A stretch of 64,000 nt of DNA from Methylobacillus glycogenes JCM 2850 (GCF_000617925.1 NZ_BAMT01000014.1:1-64000), one strand, 5' to 3'; positions 37,601-47,602 are shown, counted from the stretch's first letter. Notes: generated by a model from the sequence alone, not told the origin. Program-made: numbers and translations.

Positions 37601-38105
37601 TCCTTGATGTCCTTGGCGCTCAGGCTTTGTACATTACCGGGTATCTGTTCCTTGGTCAGGCCCAGCCCAGGTAGCGGCCCAATCTCATAAAACCGTTTAG
37701 AGCGCACTTCAATCGCATCCACTTTCAAATCCAGCGGCAGCGCCGAGTGGTCATCCTTGAGTATGAGTTTCTCTAGCGTATAGCCGCCCTGACCATCGCT
37801 GACCGCAGTCAGGCCGCTGCCTTTGAGTATGGCTTTGAAGCTTCATTCAGGTTGAAATGGCCTTGCAGGCCGGGGGAGGTTTTGCCCTGGGTCAGGCTGG
37901 GGTCAAAAGAAACCGAAACCCCGGATTTGCCTGCAAAGCTGGAAAGGGCCGGGCCTAAAGGGCCAGCCGGAATGGTGTAAGGTTTGCCTGTGAAGCTGCT
38001 TTCATCTGCCAGTGCAGGCAGGCTGAGCGCGGCGGGCAAGGCCAGGCTGGTGATCAGGCACAGCAGGCCGATATTGGCGATGGCTCGCCTATTGTTTAAT
38101 CTCAT
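34603..38105 (-). CDS. TonB-dependent receptor with STN domain, copy 2 (one break)
   Basis: This encodes about 1167 aa after restoring one base near 37840. A signal peptide (about 8-35), an STN domain (YTIPAGPLGPALSSFAGKSGVSVSFDPSLTQG), a plug (GPLPGLGLTKEQIPGNVQSL, GGALSMKTKDGF) and a barrel ending in LSYEFDPAK are visible. The start at 38105 has GGGGAG upstream; a start 7 codons earlier lacks support. It is highly similar to copy 1 through the plug and much of the barrel, with differences concentrated in the long loops. It is probably controlled by the sigma/FecR pair upstream. Ligand unknown. Confidence 0.88.
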
Positions 38106-38179
38106 TATTCTCCCCTTATTACACAATCTGACTGTTTGCGCTCTATGTCAGGCGAGGAGTCAAAAAGGGACAGAAATAA

Positions 38180-39174
38180 TTAAATTTTGTAGAAAGTGCC
38201 CCAGTAACGCGTTTTCCACTCTATGCTTAGCGGGCGGGTGCGCTGCAGGGTGGCGAGTATTTGCTCTGGGTCTTTCAGCTGAAAGGCACCGGAAATGCGA
38301 ATATCCCGCGCGGCTGCATCACAGCGCAAAATGCCGGAGCGGTAACGGCTCAATAGTTTGATAAAGTCTTCCAGCGGCATGTTCTCGGCATACAGCACGC
38401 CATCCACCCAGGCAATTTCGTTGTTATCCAGCACGCCTAGCGAGCTAATGCCGCTCGCAGTGAAGAAGGACTGCTGGTTATGCTGTACCACAGTGGGTAT
38501 GTGTGTGATATCGGATTGAGTGATATCGGCCGGGGTGATCTCCACCGCGCCTTCAAGCACGGCCAGGTAACTGCTGTTATCAGCCAGGCTGGCAACAAAC
38601 TTGGTGCCCAGCGCACGTAATCTGCCGTGCGGGGTTTGTACAATCAAGGGCCGTTGCTGGGCATCGTGCGCGGTTTCTATATAAATATCGCCCTGACGCA
38701 AATGCAGGGTGCGGCTGCTGGGTGAGTAGGCCACATCTACCGCGCTGCGAGAGTTAAGCAGCAGGCTGGTGCCATCTGCCAGCACATAGCGCTCACGCCC
38801 CCCCACGGCGGTGCTGTAATCCGCCACCCAGGCCTGCCAGGGCAGCAGGCGGTAAGCCAGGCCACCAGCGGGCAACACCACGGCCAGCCCAAGCAGGGGC
38901 TTGATAAAGGCGCGGCGGTCAAACAGGGCGGGCCTGTCCAGCACCTGCCTGCCAGCGGGGCGGGGATGTGCTCAAACTTGCCCGCCAGGCTGGCGGCTTG
39001 TGACCAGATATGCGCGTGCTGCGGGCTTTGCGCCTGCCAATGTTGCAAGGCTGCTTGGTCACTGGCGCTCAGCGTGCCCTGGTGCAGTTTGGCCAGCCAG
39101 GCGGCGGCCTGGCTGATGATGGCTTTGCGCTCGTTTTCAGTTGCCTGGGCTGTTGCGTGCAGTGGCTGGCTCAT
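38180..39174 (-). CDS. fecR: FecR-type anti-sigma regulator, copy 2 (one break)
   Basis: This encodes about 331 aa after restoring one base near 38950 (GCCAGG read as GCAGG). The N-terminal part has ISQAAAWLAKLHQGTLSASDQAALQHWQAQSPQHAHIWSQA, then a membrane segment (FIKPLLGLAVVLPAGGLAY), a FecR domain (GGRERYVLADGTSLLLNSRSAVDVAYS) and a C-terminal domain. It overlaps the sigma gene by four bases and sits upstream of receptor copy 2. Confidence 0.87.
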
Positions 39175-39767
39175 AGCATGAAGTGCAGGCAGTGTTCGTA
39201 GGCGCTGGCGATATAGCGTTTGACCGTGCGCTCAGAGACTTGAAGCTCACTGGCAATCTCGGCATATTTCATATGCTCAAGATGCAGCAGCAAAAAAGCC
39301 AGGCGGGTTTTATGCGGCAGGCTGCCCAGCATCTGGTCTATGTCATGCAGGGTTTGCAGCAATATCACTTGGTCTTCTGCGGAAAGGGCATGGGCAGTGC
39401 CCAAGTCGCCCAGCGCTTGCAGATAGGCACTTTCCAGTGATTGGCGCTGATAATAATTGCAGAGAATGCGCTTGGCGATGGTGGTGAGATAGGCGCGCGG
39501 CTCATGGATGGCGCTGATGGTATCCGTGGGGTGCTTAAGCACGGAGACAAAAGTATCCTGCGCCAGATCAGCGGCGGTATCTCTGGAAGACAGGCGCTTG
39601 TTGAGCCAGGATTGCAGCCAGCCATGATGGGCCTCGTACATAGTCTGCACTAATCTTTGAGAATGTAGCGTCTGAGAATGCAGCTTTCCTGAATCAGGCT
39701 TTTGCGCGTGAAGCTTTGCGTAATCCGGCATTACAGAGTCAAGCACTGCAGCATCAAGCTTGGTCAT
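39171..39767 (-). CDS. ECF sigma factor, FecI type, copy 2
   Basis: This encodes about 198 aa with region 2 (AADLAQDTFVSVL) and region 4 (TRLAFLLLHLEHMKYAEIASELQVSERTVKRYIASAYEHCL). The N-terminal 35 residues are unusual, with repeated KLH/LHSQ units (AKLHAQ, GKLHSQTLHSQ) absent from copy 1. The start is uncertain: an in-frame ATG at 39845 adds 26 residues and the domain itself begins near MYEAHHGW. The stop overlaps the fecR start by four bases. Confidence 0.88.
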   Translation of the reverse strand: MTKLDAAVLDSVMPDYAKLHAQKPDSGKLHSQTLHSQRLVQTMYEAHHGWLQSWLNKRLSSRDTAADLAQDTFVSVLKHPTDTISAIHEPRAYLTTIAKRILCNYYQRQSLESAYLQALGDLGTAHALSAEDQVILLQTLHDIDQMLGSLPHKTRLAFLLLHLEHMKYAEIASELQVSERTVKRYIASAYEHCLHFML

Positions 39768-39971
39768 TATTCGCAGCCATATCATCAAGTTGTGGCTCAA
39801 AGCTGCAAAAATAGTGCCACGGCGTGGTATGGCACTTAAGTGCATGAATTGATAGTCATTTCACGGAATGGCTGTGCAGGCTGGTGGTTGATATCAGCCA
39901 CCATTGGCTGTTTATAGCCAGTTTGCCCAGTCATTATTCAAGAGCGGGGATTTTAAGGTCTGACCAACAAA

Positions 39972-39997
39972 ACAAAGCCCCATGCATGGGGCTTTGT
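39972..39997 (-). terminator. Intrinsic terminator of the ABC transporter operon
   Basis: ACAAAGCCCCATG and CATGGGGCTTTGT form a perfect 26-base palindrome with A/T-rich ends, 26 bases after the last ABC gene on the minus strand. Confidence 0.88.
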
Positions 39998-40022
39998 TGT
40001 CTGCGCTCTAAATTCACTAGAG

Positions 40023-41413
40023 TCAGTGTTGGATGCGGAACGTTCTTAAACGCCACAGCCCGAGCAACAATACTATCCAGGCGATGGCCAACATGGCCCA
40101 GGCATGCGCGGGCGCTGATGCGCTATGTTCACGCGCGGTGAATGTGGGCTGTTTGGCGAAATCTGCCGTGCCAAACGCCTGATCCTGGAACAGGTAAGGG
40201 TAGTAAAACTCCCTTATCTGGCGGTGGAAGTCGCTATTTGATCCTGATAGGCCAGTTGCGCCAGCAGGTCGGTATCCGCAATACGGTGCAATATGGCTTG
40301 CGCCGCCACCCCAGGCAGCAGCCAGCCCAGGCGGTTGCTCCACTCCTGCCTTTGCAGCAAGCCTGCTCTATAGGCCTGAGCTTGAGGGGCCACGCTTTCA
40401 TCACCCAGTTGATGGAAGGCAAAATACCATTTCCAGTGGAACACCTGGGGTAGCGGGGCGGAGTTGCTCCACTCAGGGTAGTGCGCATAAAAACGCTGCA
40501 TGGTGTCTTCCCTCGGCACTTCCCAGGCACCATGCACAGCCTGCCTTTGCGCCAGCATCAGGTCTACCCCCTGATGCACAGGCACGGCGCGCAGTATGGC
40601 CACATTGGCCAGCGTGGGCAGCACCAAGGTGAGCAACACCCATACGCTCATCAAGGCCGTGGCATTGGTGACTGAGCGCCAGCCGCGCACGATAAGCAGC
40701 AGGGATAAACCAAACCAGAACGCCACATAGCTGGCGATTACCGCCAGAATGACGGCCAATGCGCCTGGTGAGGTGTCCGCATAGACTGCTCCCAGCAACA
40801 CCGGAATAATCAAACTTAACAACACCAGCATGAAGCGCAAGCTGGTTCTTCTGAACCAGACCTGCCTACCCTGCGGCAAGGAAGCCAGCAGGCGCAATCT
40901 GCCTGTTTGTTGCTCGCCTGAAATCAAATCGTGCATCAGGGCAATGATGAATAGCGGCGTTAGATAAATTAAGACAAAGGCAAAATCAAAGCGGCCAGGC
41001 AGCGCCAGCTCGGGGTTGAAAATTTCACCTTCATACAGTTGCGCCTGCAAGCCCAGCGCACGCACGCGCAGCACATAAGGCGCTGAGTCACGGGTGCCTA
41101 TGGCCAGAAATGCCGCGTCCGAAGGGGCATCCCAGGTGCTGTAAAAGGTGTAGTAGGCGGGGTAACCCGCGTCAGGCGCGTCGGCATAGGTGTGGGCCAC
41201 TGCGGCTAAATCCTCAGCTTGCAGCGGAGCCAGCCTTGCTATGGTGGTTTGCTGGTGGCGGATTTCCTGCAAGCCTGACCATACGGCCAGGCCACTCAAG
41301 GCCAACAGCAGCAGCAAGGCCAGGATGGAAAGGTAAGCGCGTTGCAGCAGTTTTAATTCATGCGTGATCCAGCTCATATGATGGCTTTTGCTCATTTGAT
41401 TGCCCGTGCTCAT
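40023..41413 (-). CDS. ABC-2 type permease, DUF3526-like (one break)
   Basis: This encodes about 463 aa after restoring one base near 40233 (TCGCCTAT read as TCGCTAT). It has six membrane helices: one N-terminal (AYLSILALLLLLALSGLAVW), a large periplasmic loop, and five more, ending in AWAMLAIAWIVLLLGLWRL. Uncorrected, the last 60 residues are lost. It overlaps the next permease by 4 bases. The family is associated with exporters of unclear substrate beside TonB receptors. Confidence 0.8.
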
Positions 41414-42843
41414 TTAATGGCCCTTGCTAGGCGTAGACTCTGTAATAGCGTTAACGCACCTAGCAGCATGACCCAAAGCACCAGTGTGCCCAAGGCGGGC
41501 AGGGCGGTTTTCAGGGTGCTCCAGCTTGAGCTGGGTTTGAAGCTGAACTCTGGGAAGGTCTGCCAGTTGGAACGATCTATGCGGTTTTCCTTGCCTTTGG
41601 TGGTGTCGTCCACATAGCTCAATTTCTCGGTTTGTAGCTTGTTCAGGCCTTGCACCAGGTTGTAGCGATATTGCTCACCCTGCTCCAGAAAACTTCTGAA
41701 ATTCTGCAAATCAGTACCCGCGGCGCTCATAGAAAGCCGCTTGAGTGCAAACAAAGGGCTGAGCCAGGCAAAGTCATCCACAAAGCCATTTTGGGCGGTC
41801 TGCAGATCAAAGGCTTTTTTGGCATAGCGGTTGAACAGGGCGCTGGCCTTGCGCTCACCTTCCATGCCCACCAGGCCTTTGAAGTTGACGGGCAAATCTT
41901 CAATCCGGCTCACGCCATATTGCTTGAGCACTTGATCGCGGAATTCAGCAAACTTGGGGTCGTTGGGGTTATGCGAATCACCTAGTGCCAGATATTCTTT
42001 TTGGATGGTGATTTCGTTTTCAAAACGCGTGGGCAGGCTGATGGCCGCATTGGCCAAATCCGGCACCCAGCGCGGCAGCAGAATAATCGCCACCACCCAT
42101 ATTGCCAGCAAGCCCAGCAAGGCATCACGGCTACGCTGGCACAGGCTGGAAATAAACACCACCATCAATGACCACAGCAACAGCCAGACCGCATAACCCG
42201 CGATTAATACCAAGCTCATGCCCCAGGCAGATTCACGTGTGAGGGCTAACACCCCCAGCATGAGCACGGCAGGCAGCAATATCAGGCCAGTAAACGCTGA
42301 AAGTGCTGCCAGCTTGCCCAATACCAGTTGCTGGCTACTCACGCCCTGGGTCAGCAGCAGGCGCAGCGTGCCTGATTCGCGCTCACGCGCAATGCCGGAA
42401 AAGCCGACAAAAACCAGCAGCAGCGGTGCCAGCACCTGCAACACAAAAGCCGGGGTTAATTGCCCAAAGCGCAGCAAGAGTGAGGATTGCCTGACATCGC
42501 CAAAATTGGCGCTGTTCTGGCGGTGCGCCTCCAGAAACAGGGTGTTGCCGGTATAAGCACTGATGCCGGGGTCAAAGGCCGCCAGTGCGTTCAGGGGCCG
42601 AAACAGAAAATGGCCATAATGCGCCATTCTATGCGGGTGGCGATCTGGCTGGGATTCAAACTCATGGTTGGATTGCGTTTGGTAACGCGCTATTTCTGCG
42701 GCGCTGTTGCGCTGGTGTTCCCAGGCATTGAGTGAAGCAATCAGCATCAGCACCGTGAGCAAAAGGGTGCCTAGCACAGCCACATGGTTTCTCAGCAGGG
42801 AGCGGCATTCTTCCCGTGCAATTCTTAACACAATCTTCATCAT
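41410..42843 (-). CDS. ABC-2 type permease, second subunit
   Basis: This encodes 477 aa with an N-terminal helix (LRNHVAVLGTLLLTVLMLIASL), a large periplasmic loop, and a membrane core with SGIARERESGTLRLLLTQGVSSQQLVLGK, the ABC-2 permease signature. It is related to the other permease and forms a heterodimer with it in my reading. Overlaps by 4 bases both the upstream ATPase and the downstream permease. Confidence 0.85.
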   Translation of the reverse strand: MMKIVLRIAREECRSLLRNHVAVLGTLLLTVLMLIASLNAWEHQRNSAAEIARYQTQSNHEFESQPDRHPHRMAHYGHFLFRPLNALAAFDPGISAYTGNTLFLEAHRQNSANFGDVRQSSLLLRFGQLTPAFVLQVLAPLLLVFVGFSGIARERESGTLRLLLTQGVSSQQLVLGKLAALSAFTGLILLPAVLMLGVLALTRESAWGMSLVLIAGYAVWLLLWSLMVVFISSLCQRSRDALLGLLAIWVVAIILLPRWVPDLANAAISLPTRFENEITIQKEYLALGDSHNPNDPKFAEFRDQVLKQYGVSRIEDLPVNFKGLVGMEGERKASALFNRYAKKAFDLQTAQNGFVDDFAWLSPLFALKRLSMSAAGTDLQNFRSFLEQGEQYRYNLVQGLNKLQTEKLSYVDDTTKGKENRIDRSNWQTFPEFSFKPSSSWSTLKTALPALGTLVLWVMLLGALTLLQSLRLARAIK

Positions 42844-43592
42844 GCCTGCCCTGCATAGCGACGATGCAGCAAGCGCACGTCAAACCTATCCTGACCTTCT
42901 GCTGCCACTTCTTCCACCAGGCGGCCAGCCTCGAGGAAGCCTATGCGGTCAGCCACGTCCGCCGCGCTGAGTAGATCATGCGTCACCATGAGAATGGCAA
43001 CATTTTGCTGCCTGAGCAGGCTTAACAGGCGGTTGAATTCTGTAGTGGCCTGCGGGTCCAGGCCAGAGGTAGGCTCATCCAACAACAGAGCCGGGACTTT
43101 ACGCGCCAGGGCCAAGCCTATGGCCACTTTTTGCCGCATGCCCTTGGAAAAACCGCTGACACGGCGATCAAACGCGGCAGGGGCCAGGCCCGCTGCGGCG
43201 AGTGAATTGGCGATGGTGTCGGCAGTTTCACGCTGGCCTGCAAGGTCTAGCAGATATTCCACATTTTCACGCGCAGTCAGGTGCTCATACAAGGCAACAT
43301 TCTCGGGAATATAGGCAAACTGCTTGCGTGCCTCTGCCGGGTGGGTGCCAGGGTCTATGCCATTGACACGTATGCTGCCTGATTGCGGTGCAAGAAAGCC
43401 GAGAAACAGGCTTAAAGTGGTGGTTTTGCCTGCACCATTGGCACCGAGCAAGGCATAAATCTCGCCGGGGCGTATATGCAGATTAAGTTGGTGCAAGATG
43501 GTTTTGCTGCCATAAGCGGCAACGGCATTGACGGCATCCAGTACATATTCGACGCTGGTGGCCGCGGGTGAAAGCGCTTGATTGTTGACCAT
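42840..43592 (-). CDS. ABC transporter ATPase
   Basis: This encodes 250 aa with Walker A (GANGAGKTT), Q-loop (YIPENVALYEHL), signature (VSGFSKGMRQKVAIG), Walker B (ALLLDEP) and His switch (VTHD). It powers the ABC-2 permease pair encoded directly downstream. The ATG at 43592 is used rather than the earlier frame extension because homology begins there; no good Shine-Dalgarno is seen. The three-gene operon is linked by ATGA overlaps. The substrate is unknown; the NosF type (copper-linked) is one comparison. Confidence 0.93.
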   Translation of the reverse strand: MVNNQALSPAATSVEYVLDAVNAVAAYGSKTILHQLNLHIRPGEIYALLGANGAGKTTTLSLFLGFLAPQSGSIRVNGIDPGTHPAEARKQFAYIPENVALYEHLTARENVEYLLDLAGQRETADTIANSLAAAGLAPAAFDRRVSGFSKGMRQKVAIGLALARKVPALLLDEPTSGLDPQATTEFNRLLSLLRQQNVAILMVTHDLLSAADVADRIGFLEAGRLVEEVAAEGQDRFDVRLLHRRYAGQA

Positions 43593-43898
43593 GATGTTGA
43601 AGCTCGAAAATCCAAATCTGTATTCAGGCTGAAGGAGTAAGCAAGGATTACTCCAGATGGATATGCAACACGGTTGCACGTAAATGCAAAATGATATCAT
43701 TCACTGGCTGAATGCACCACCCAGCTGAGCAGAAGCAGCGTTGCTAGCTTGCAGAATGCTGGATTGAACCAGCTGCCAAGCTAGTCATGCTGATAAACTA
43801 GCGCGCACATGGCTGTTAGCATGTGCTGCAAATTAACTCGCTAATACAACTTCTAATTCACTCATTTAAACCATACCTTCAATCCAGACTAACCCTGC

Positions 43899-44505
43899 AT
43901 GAACGAGACCCTGTTGTTATTCGGTTGCTGCAAACCACCTGGCTGGAAATCATTTCCTTCCTGCTGGCCATGCCATGGTGCTGCTCAATATCCGCCAGTC
44001 TGCCTGGGCCTGGCTGTTTGCCATTGCCTCATCCGCGCTGTATGCCATGGTGTTTTACGATGCGCGCATTTATGGTGATATGGCTTTGCAGTTTGTCTTT
44101 ATTGCGGTGTCTGTGTGGGGGCTGTATCAGTGGCTGTTTGGCGGGCCGGATCATCAAGGGGTGGCGGTGTCACGCTTATCACGCCGAGGGTGGGGCCTAG
44201 TGGCAGTGACCTGGCTAGCAGCCTACGCCAGCATTGCCCTGCTGCTGCATGCTTTTACCGATAGTGATGTGGTGCATATTGATGCGTTTTTGACTGCTGG
44301 CAGCCTGGTGGCGCAGTTTCTGCTGACACGCAAGACGCTGGAAAGCTGGCATTTGTGGATACTGATCGATAGTCTGTATGTGGGCTTGTATCTCTATAAG
44401 CACTTGTACCTGACGGCCGGGCTGTATGCCTTGTTTACCGTGTTGGCCGTGCTGGGTTTACGCGTCTGGAAAAACTCCCTGGCTAAAAATACGGCAATGG
44501 CATGA
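43899..44505 (+). CDS. pnuC: PnuC-type transporter (two breaks likely)
   Basis: This encodes about 202 aa with seven hydrophobic helices and PnuC motifs WAWLFAIASSALYAMVFYDARIYGDMALQFVFI and WHLWILIDSLYVGLYLYKHLYLTAGLYALF. One base is missing near 43972 (ATGGCCATGG read as ATGCCATGG), and to use the ATG at 43899 a second is needed near 43922. PnuC proteins move nicotinamide riboside, riboflavin or thiamine. The neighbouring TPP-riboswitch receptor makes thiamine (PnuT) the likeliest substrate here. It overlaps the next gene by 4 bases. Confidence 0.78.
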
Positions 44506-45125
44506 GCGGCAAAGGCATGAGCAAGCCGGTCAGCACTGCAAGCATTCTGCGCATAGCCATCTTGGGTGCGGAGGCCACAGGCAAATCCACCCTGGCCGCC
44601 GCGTTGGCCGCGCATTACCACACGCTATGGGTGCCGGAATATCTGCGTGAATTTGTAGAGATCACCCAGCGTCCGCCCGTGGCTGCAGAACAACTGCTGA
44701 TTGCAACGACCCAGCTTCAGCGTGAGGCCGAAAGCGCAAAGCGCGTGCTGGAGAACGCGGCGCAAGGAATGGAGCAAGGAATGGAGCAAGGAATGGTACA
44801 AACCAGTAGCTTATTGTTCTGCGACACCACGCCGCTGATGACGGCGATTTACAGCGAGCATTATTTTGTTGAGGCAGATTCTGCGCTGGCGAGGTTGGCA
44901 GCAGAACATGACTATGCCGCCACCATAGTTACCGCCCCCAGCATGCCCTGGGTGGCCGATGGCATGCAGCGCGACTCTGACGCGGTGCGGCAGAAAGTGC
45001 ACCAAACCCTGCTGCATAAGCTGCAACAGGCGGGTATTCAATATCAATTGGTAGATGGCAGCCTGCAACAGCGTGTGCTGCAAAGTGTGGAATATCTCGG
45101 CGCATTGCTGGCTCAAACCGACTAG
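44502..45125 (+). CDS. NadR-like P-loop kinase
   Basis: This encodes 207 aa with Walker A (GAEATGKST, about 23-31), LREFVE lid and CDTTPLMTAIYSEHYF motif, as in ribosylnicotinamide kinase domains of NadR. Coupled to a PnuC gene, it would trap the imported vitamin by phosphorylation. Given the TPP riboswitch beside it, a thiamine kinase role is as plausible as nicotinamide riboside. An insert repeat, GMEQGMEQGM (ATGGAGCAAGGA repeated), at about residues 88-97 looks like slippage growth in a loop. Confidence 0.8.
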   Translation: MSGKGMSKPVSTASILRIAILGAEATGKSTLAAALAAHYHTLWVPEYLREFVEITQRPPVAAEQLLIATTQLQREAESAKRVLENAAQGMEQGMEQGMVQTSSLLFCDTTPLMTAIYSEHYFVEADSALARLAAEHDYAATIVTAPSMPWVADGMQRDSDAVRQKVHQTLLHKLQQAGIQYQLVDGSLQQRVLQSVEYLGALLAQTD

Positions 45126-45134
45126 TACAAATAG

Positions 45135-45184
45135 TGAGGGGCAAGACTCCACCACAAAAAAATGCGGTTAAGTCTTGCCCCTCA
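45135..45184. terminator. Hairpin between convergent operons
   Basis: TGAGGGGCAAGACT and AGTCTTGCCCCTCA, 14-bp arms, are 22 bases apart. It serves the end of the pnuC/kinase operon and may also act on the receptor from the other side. Confidence 0.7.
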
Positions 45185-45200
45185 TGAGGACTTGTCCTTC

Positions 45201-45250
45201 ATTAGGACTAGCCTCTAATTAGGACTAGCCTCTAATTAGGACTAGCCCCC
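45201..45250 (+). repeat. 17-base tandem repeat, nearly three copies
   Basis: ATTAGGACTAGCCTCTA is repeated head to tail at 45201 and 45218, with a third copy from 45235 differing at its end. It is too short and too few to be a CRISPR array and has no spacers. Probable slippage repeat between convergent genes. Confidence 0.8.
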
Positions 45251-45280
45251 TGGGATGTGCGTGTTGCTAACTAAAATCTA

Positions 45281-47431
45281 TCAAAAATCGATCTGCGCCG
45301 ATACCCTGAATACGCGCGGCGCACCTGGAATCAAATAGCCACCAAAGGCACTGGAAGCATCGCCCCAATAGAACTTGTTGAACACATTATCCACGCCAAA
45401 ACGGAAAGTCGTTGCAGTGTCGCCAATCTTGGCGATATAACGTCCGCCCAGATTCAGCACGTGGTAGCCATCCACTTTTCTGTTTAAACCAGCAATTTCA
45501 TTATTGGGCGCAAAAGCCTTGCTGCTGGAATAAAGCCAGGTGGCATTGAGCTTGAGTGCGGGCAGGCCAGGCCAGCTGTATTCACTGTAAACAGCAGATT
45601 TATACCTGGGCACGTTGCCCACCTGCTTGCCTTCAATGCGCGCATCGTCCGTGTCTTGTGCCTTGGCTTGCAGCGCGGTGAAACTGCCGCCCAGCATCCA
45701 GTCACGTGTCACACGGCCCTGTGCTGCAAACTCAATACCACGGTTGATCTGCTTGCCTGCCATGACATAAGTTGAACTGGCATCCACATATTCATTCTGA
45801 CGCTTGATCTGGAAAATCGCCGCCGACAGGCTGAGATCCGGGGTGACATCGGTTTTGACGCCCAGCTCCAGCTGTCTGGACTTGTTAGGTCCATGATGAC
45901 TTCTGCATTGGTGGTGCCAGTGGGGGCTTCGCCGCCTGGCTCCAGGCCTTGCGCGTAAGAGCCATACACAGAAAGCGTGGGCTGCGGGCTATATACCAGC
46001 GCCACATTTGGCAGCACAAAATTGTCATCGGTTTGGCGCGTGAGCGCACCAGAGGAATTGTACTGATCACGCTTGAGCTGCACGTAGCGTACACCTGCGT
46101 GAAGTTTCAGCTGCTCGGTCAAGGCCATGATGTCCTGCACAAACACCGCGCGTTCTTCATCCTTGCGGCGCAGGCTCACCGGGTTAACGCCGGGCAGCGC
46201 AAAATCGTAATACACCGGGTTGTAGATATTGCCCTCGCCTACATAATTGAAGACGTAATCGGCAAATTTGTCCTGGCGATTCAGGGTAGAAACGCCAGTG
46301 CTCAGCTCATGCTGCACATTGCCAGTGGCAAAGCTGCCTTGCAGCAAGGCCTGTTTGGTGGTGATGCTGCGCTTGTCGTTTTTGCGGCGCAGATCGTACA
46401 GCGAGTAATCACCATTGCTGCAATAACCCGTGATCAGCCCCTGGCCCTGACAGCCAGAAGGCAAGGCCACGGCATCATCCCGGTTAAGGTGGACTGGTTG
46501 GCCTGCAACACGGTGCGCCATTGATCATTCAGGGTGTAGTTGAACTTCACGCCCAGGTTGTAGCTGTCATCCACCACTGGGCGGCTCCAGGTTGATCATT
46601 CAGCATCTGCTTGGCGCGTATGCCAGTGGGAATGCGCTGCTCAGGCCCCAGCAACTGGAAGCCAGGCACTGTCAATTGCGATTTGTGCTGATAGTCGAGA
46701 TCAAACTGCAACAGCGCACGTGGGCTGAAATGGAAATCAAACGCACCAGAAATAAAATTGCGGTTGCCAGTCGAGCCATCGATATAGGACTTGATATCTT
46801 CTGCCGCCACGTTGATGCGGTAACCAAACACGCCATCATCTGAACGTCCACCCAGATCCACCGCAGCATACTTGGTGCCGCGCTCACGCACTTCAAACGT
46901 GGCAGTGCGCAGCGGAGTATCGGTAGGGCGCTTGGTTACATAGTTGAGCACACCACCAGAAGCGGCAATGCCGGACTGCAAGCCCGCCAGACCCTTGAGG
47001 ATTTCGAGGCGCTCCTTGTTCTCCATGGGCACCATGGCCTGAGCCAGAATCACCAGGCCATCCTTGCGGTAGTTGGCCCCTTGATCCAGCACAAAGCCAC
47101 GGATGGCAAACCAGTCTGCCAGACCCACTGCGTTATAGGAGTTCTGCACACTGGCATCCCACTTCACTGCATCCGTGGCAGAACGCACACTGCGATCCTG
47201 CATTTGCTCTTGCGTGATCACGGTGATAGAGGCCGGGGTTTGCTGCAGCGAGGTTTCACTAAAACCACCCACGGCGGCAGTGCGCGCAGCTTTGGATTGA
47301 GAGGACGATGAAACCGTGATTTCTGGCAAGGCGTTATCGGCAGGTGCGGCAGTGTCTGCCAGGGCCATAGGTGCAAATGCGCAACTGATGGCCAGTGCAG
47401 TAAGTTTGGGGCTAAAGGAAAAAGCAGGCAT
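45281..47431 (-). CDS. TonB-dependent receptor under a TPP riboswitch (three breaks)
   Basis: This encodes about 717 aa after restoring bases near 46590, 46482 and 45889. Signal peptide (LTALAISCAFAPMALA), plug (ITVITQEQMQDRS...DAVKWDASVQN, GGVLNYVTKRPT) and barrel ending in RVSAQIDF are of the siderophore-receptor type, without an STN domain. The three breaks are single lost bases in CCC runs. A TPP aptamer about 100 bases upstream indicates repression by thiamine pyrophosphate, so the ligand is probably thiamine or a precursor. An ATG 9 codons earlier (47458) is the alternative start. Confidence 0.85.
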
Positions 47432-47530
47432 TGTGGTGTTCACTCGCGTTAAGGACATGCATGCGAGGAACGGACAAAGGACGAATTTCGGTAAGAAGGA
47501 ATCTAACCTTGATGGGCTTTGCGCTTTCCT

Positions 47531-47602
47531 ACGCTGGCATTATCCAGGTCAGGTTCAAGGGTATATCTCACCGGAAGATTGGCTCTTCAGGACCCCTAGC
47601 GT
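47531..47602 (-). ncRNA. TPP riboswitch (THI element)
   Basis: On the minus strand the sequence has the TPP aptamer hallmarks: ACGCT...AGCGT P1 pairing, AGGGGT, CGGTGAGA, ACCCTTGAACCTG, and TCTGGATAATGCCAGCGTAGGAAA at the 3' side (here CCTGGATAATGCCAGCGTAGG). It is about 100 bases before the receptor start. When TPP binds it would reduce expression; the off-state hairpin is not worked out here. Confidence 0.92.

Noticed and set aside
28122-38105. Phase variation of TonB receptors by slippage
   Set aside because: The tracts are only 2-4 bases long and the same type of break occurs in housekeeping genes.
43700-43898. A second TPP riboswitch before pnuC
   Set aside because: CAGCTGAGCA and GAACCAGC are reminiscent, but the conserved GGGGT, CTGAGA and ACCCTTTGAACCTGATCTGGATAATG order is absent.
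45201-45250. Possible CRISPR array
   Set aside because: Repeats are contiguous, 17 bases, under three copies, without spacers or cas genes.
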